In this document: in pieces, positions 63,127 to 64,000 of the stretch | How the letters are laid out: every line of letters begins with the position of its first letter | Numbering within the stretch: the first letter of the stretch is position 1 | Source of the DNA: Chrysomallon squamiferum | Lineage: Eukaryota > Mollusca > Gastropoda > Neomphalida > Peltospiridae | Reading direction: 5' to 3' | DNA length: 64,000 nt | Assembly: GCA_012295275.1 (NCBI GenBank) | Contig: CM022669.1 | Coordinates: 5,285,277-5,349,276, forward strand | Translations under genes and position numbers: made by a program | Notes under the pieces: generated by a model | Databases searched by the model: none | What the model saw: only the letters and a program-made list of their open reading frames with translations | What the model was told of the DNA's origin: nothing

Positions 63127-64000
63127 GTGTTCATTTTTAAAATTTATTGTTATTATTCATAATGAATATTTATATCTGTCTGTTGATTTACAGTGTTGTG
63201 TCAGCTGGTGAATTAAAGTGTATAAAAACAAATTTATATTTTTTACCTGCAACTGTAATTCTTATGTTCCTGGTCACACATTTTATGGTGATTGGAAATG
63301 TTGGAAAATGTTGATGTGATTATTTTTTATGGGTGGGGTGCAGAATGATTTGAAAATATTCATCTATCTAATCTGATACATATTTATTAATATTTAAAAA
63401 ATGTTTTTGTATTATTTATATATTTTTTTTATATGAATAAGTGTCAAGATTTGATTAAAACTGGGAGAGAAACCTAACCATGTTCCCTTTAGAAATTCTT
63501 ATCATTTTATACAAATAATATTGAGATTCTAAAACACAAATACAACATTATAAGTGTATTATGTAATGGTAACTAAAAATTCTAAAATCTATTACTAGAA
63601 GAATAACCAATAACTGAATATAAATCATTTTGTTTTGATACTCGTACATCAACTGATTTTCAGAAGTGAATATATTGTTTTTAACAGACGTTAGTTTGTT
63701 AGTTAATTAGGAAATTAAAAAATTAATAATTGCTAGTGAAAATTATCAGTGTTGATGTTACTACTCTTAACAAGATATTAACAACTGTTTTGTTTGTTTC
63801 TGTGATCATGTATATAGGGTTTAACATGGTGAAGGAACTGTATGTTATTTAATGATGCATCACAGTACATATTTATTTCATTTTCTTCACAAAGATTTGC
63901 TACAGTTTCAAAACCTGTACATAAAAATGATTGTTGTTAATTTTCTGAGTGCTATTCCACTCAGCTGGCATTGAAAGTTGCAGTATGTTTCACATAGTTT
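62001..64000. other. Downstream AT-rich sequence
   Basis: No coding exon is recognised on either strand. It contains (TG)n at 62357-62378 and a poly(T) tract at about 63092-63121. It could include distal ARNT 3' UTR. Confidence 0.6.

Overview
The window is animal nuclear DNA: very AT-rich, intron-rich, and full of microsatellites and homopolymers, with multi-exon genes that carry canonical GT/AG splice sites. The proteins resemble bilaterian Homer and ARNT. Together with the base composition this suggests an invertebrate, probably a lophotrochozoan such as a mollusc; the phylum is an inference. No prokaryotic genes, rRNA or CRISPR arrays were seen.

Layout. (1) 1-18,564, minus strand: the 5' part of a Homer scaffold gene. 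Three coding exons (18,564-18,482; 12,281-12,125; 7,463-7,332) give a 28-residue N-terminus followed by most of the EVH1 domain. The coiled-coil part must lie beyond the left edge. (2) 18,565-28,779: the spacer between two head-to-head genes. About 4.4 kb of it (20.7-25.0 kb) is a succession of different minisatellite families. (3) 28,780-60,883, plus strand: a complete bHLH-PAS gene, ARNT (tango/HIF-1beta). Sixteen coding exon positions join in frame into a 667-residue protein with bHLH, PAS-A, PAS-B and a Gln-rich transactivation tail. (4) 60,884-64,000: 3' UTR and downstream AT-rich sequence.

The main discovery is in ARNT. The exon that encodes the whole bHLH domain is present three times in tandem (32,847-33,004; 33,329-33,486; 33,876-34,033). 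Each copy is exactly 158 bp, is open, and has the same phases (enters with 2 nt pending, leaves with 1). Only inclusion of exactly one copy keeps the downstream frame, which is the signature of mutually exclusive exons. The first 13 residues (the DNA-reading basic region) are identical in all three. The differences fall in helix 1, the loop and helix 2, so the cassette would change dimerisation rather than E-box recognition. Since ARNT is the shared partner of AhR, HIF-alpha, Sim and Trachealess, a splice-selected dimer interface would be a new layer of control.

The second notable structure is the 18.3-kb ARNT intron 40,028-58,361, which is almost wholly a tandem satellite of about 28 units of roughly 590-670 bp, with alternating short and long units and recent three-unit duplications.
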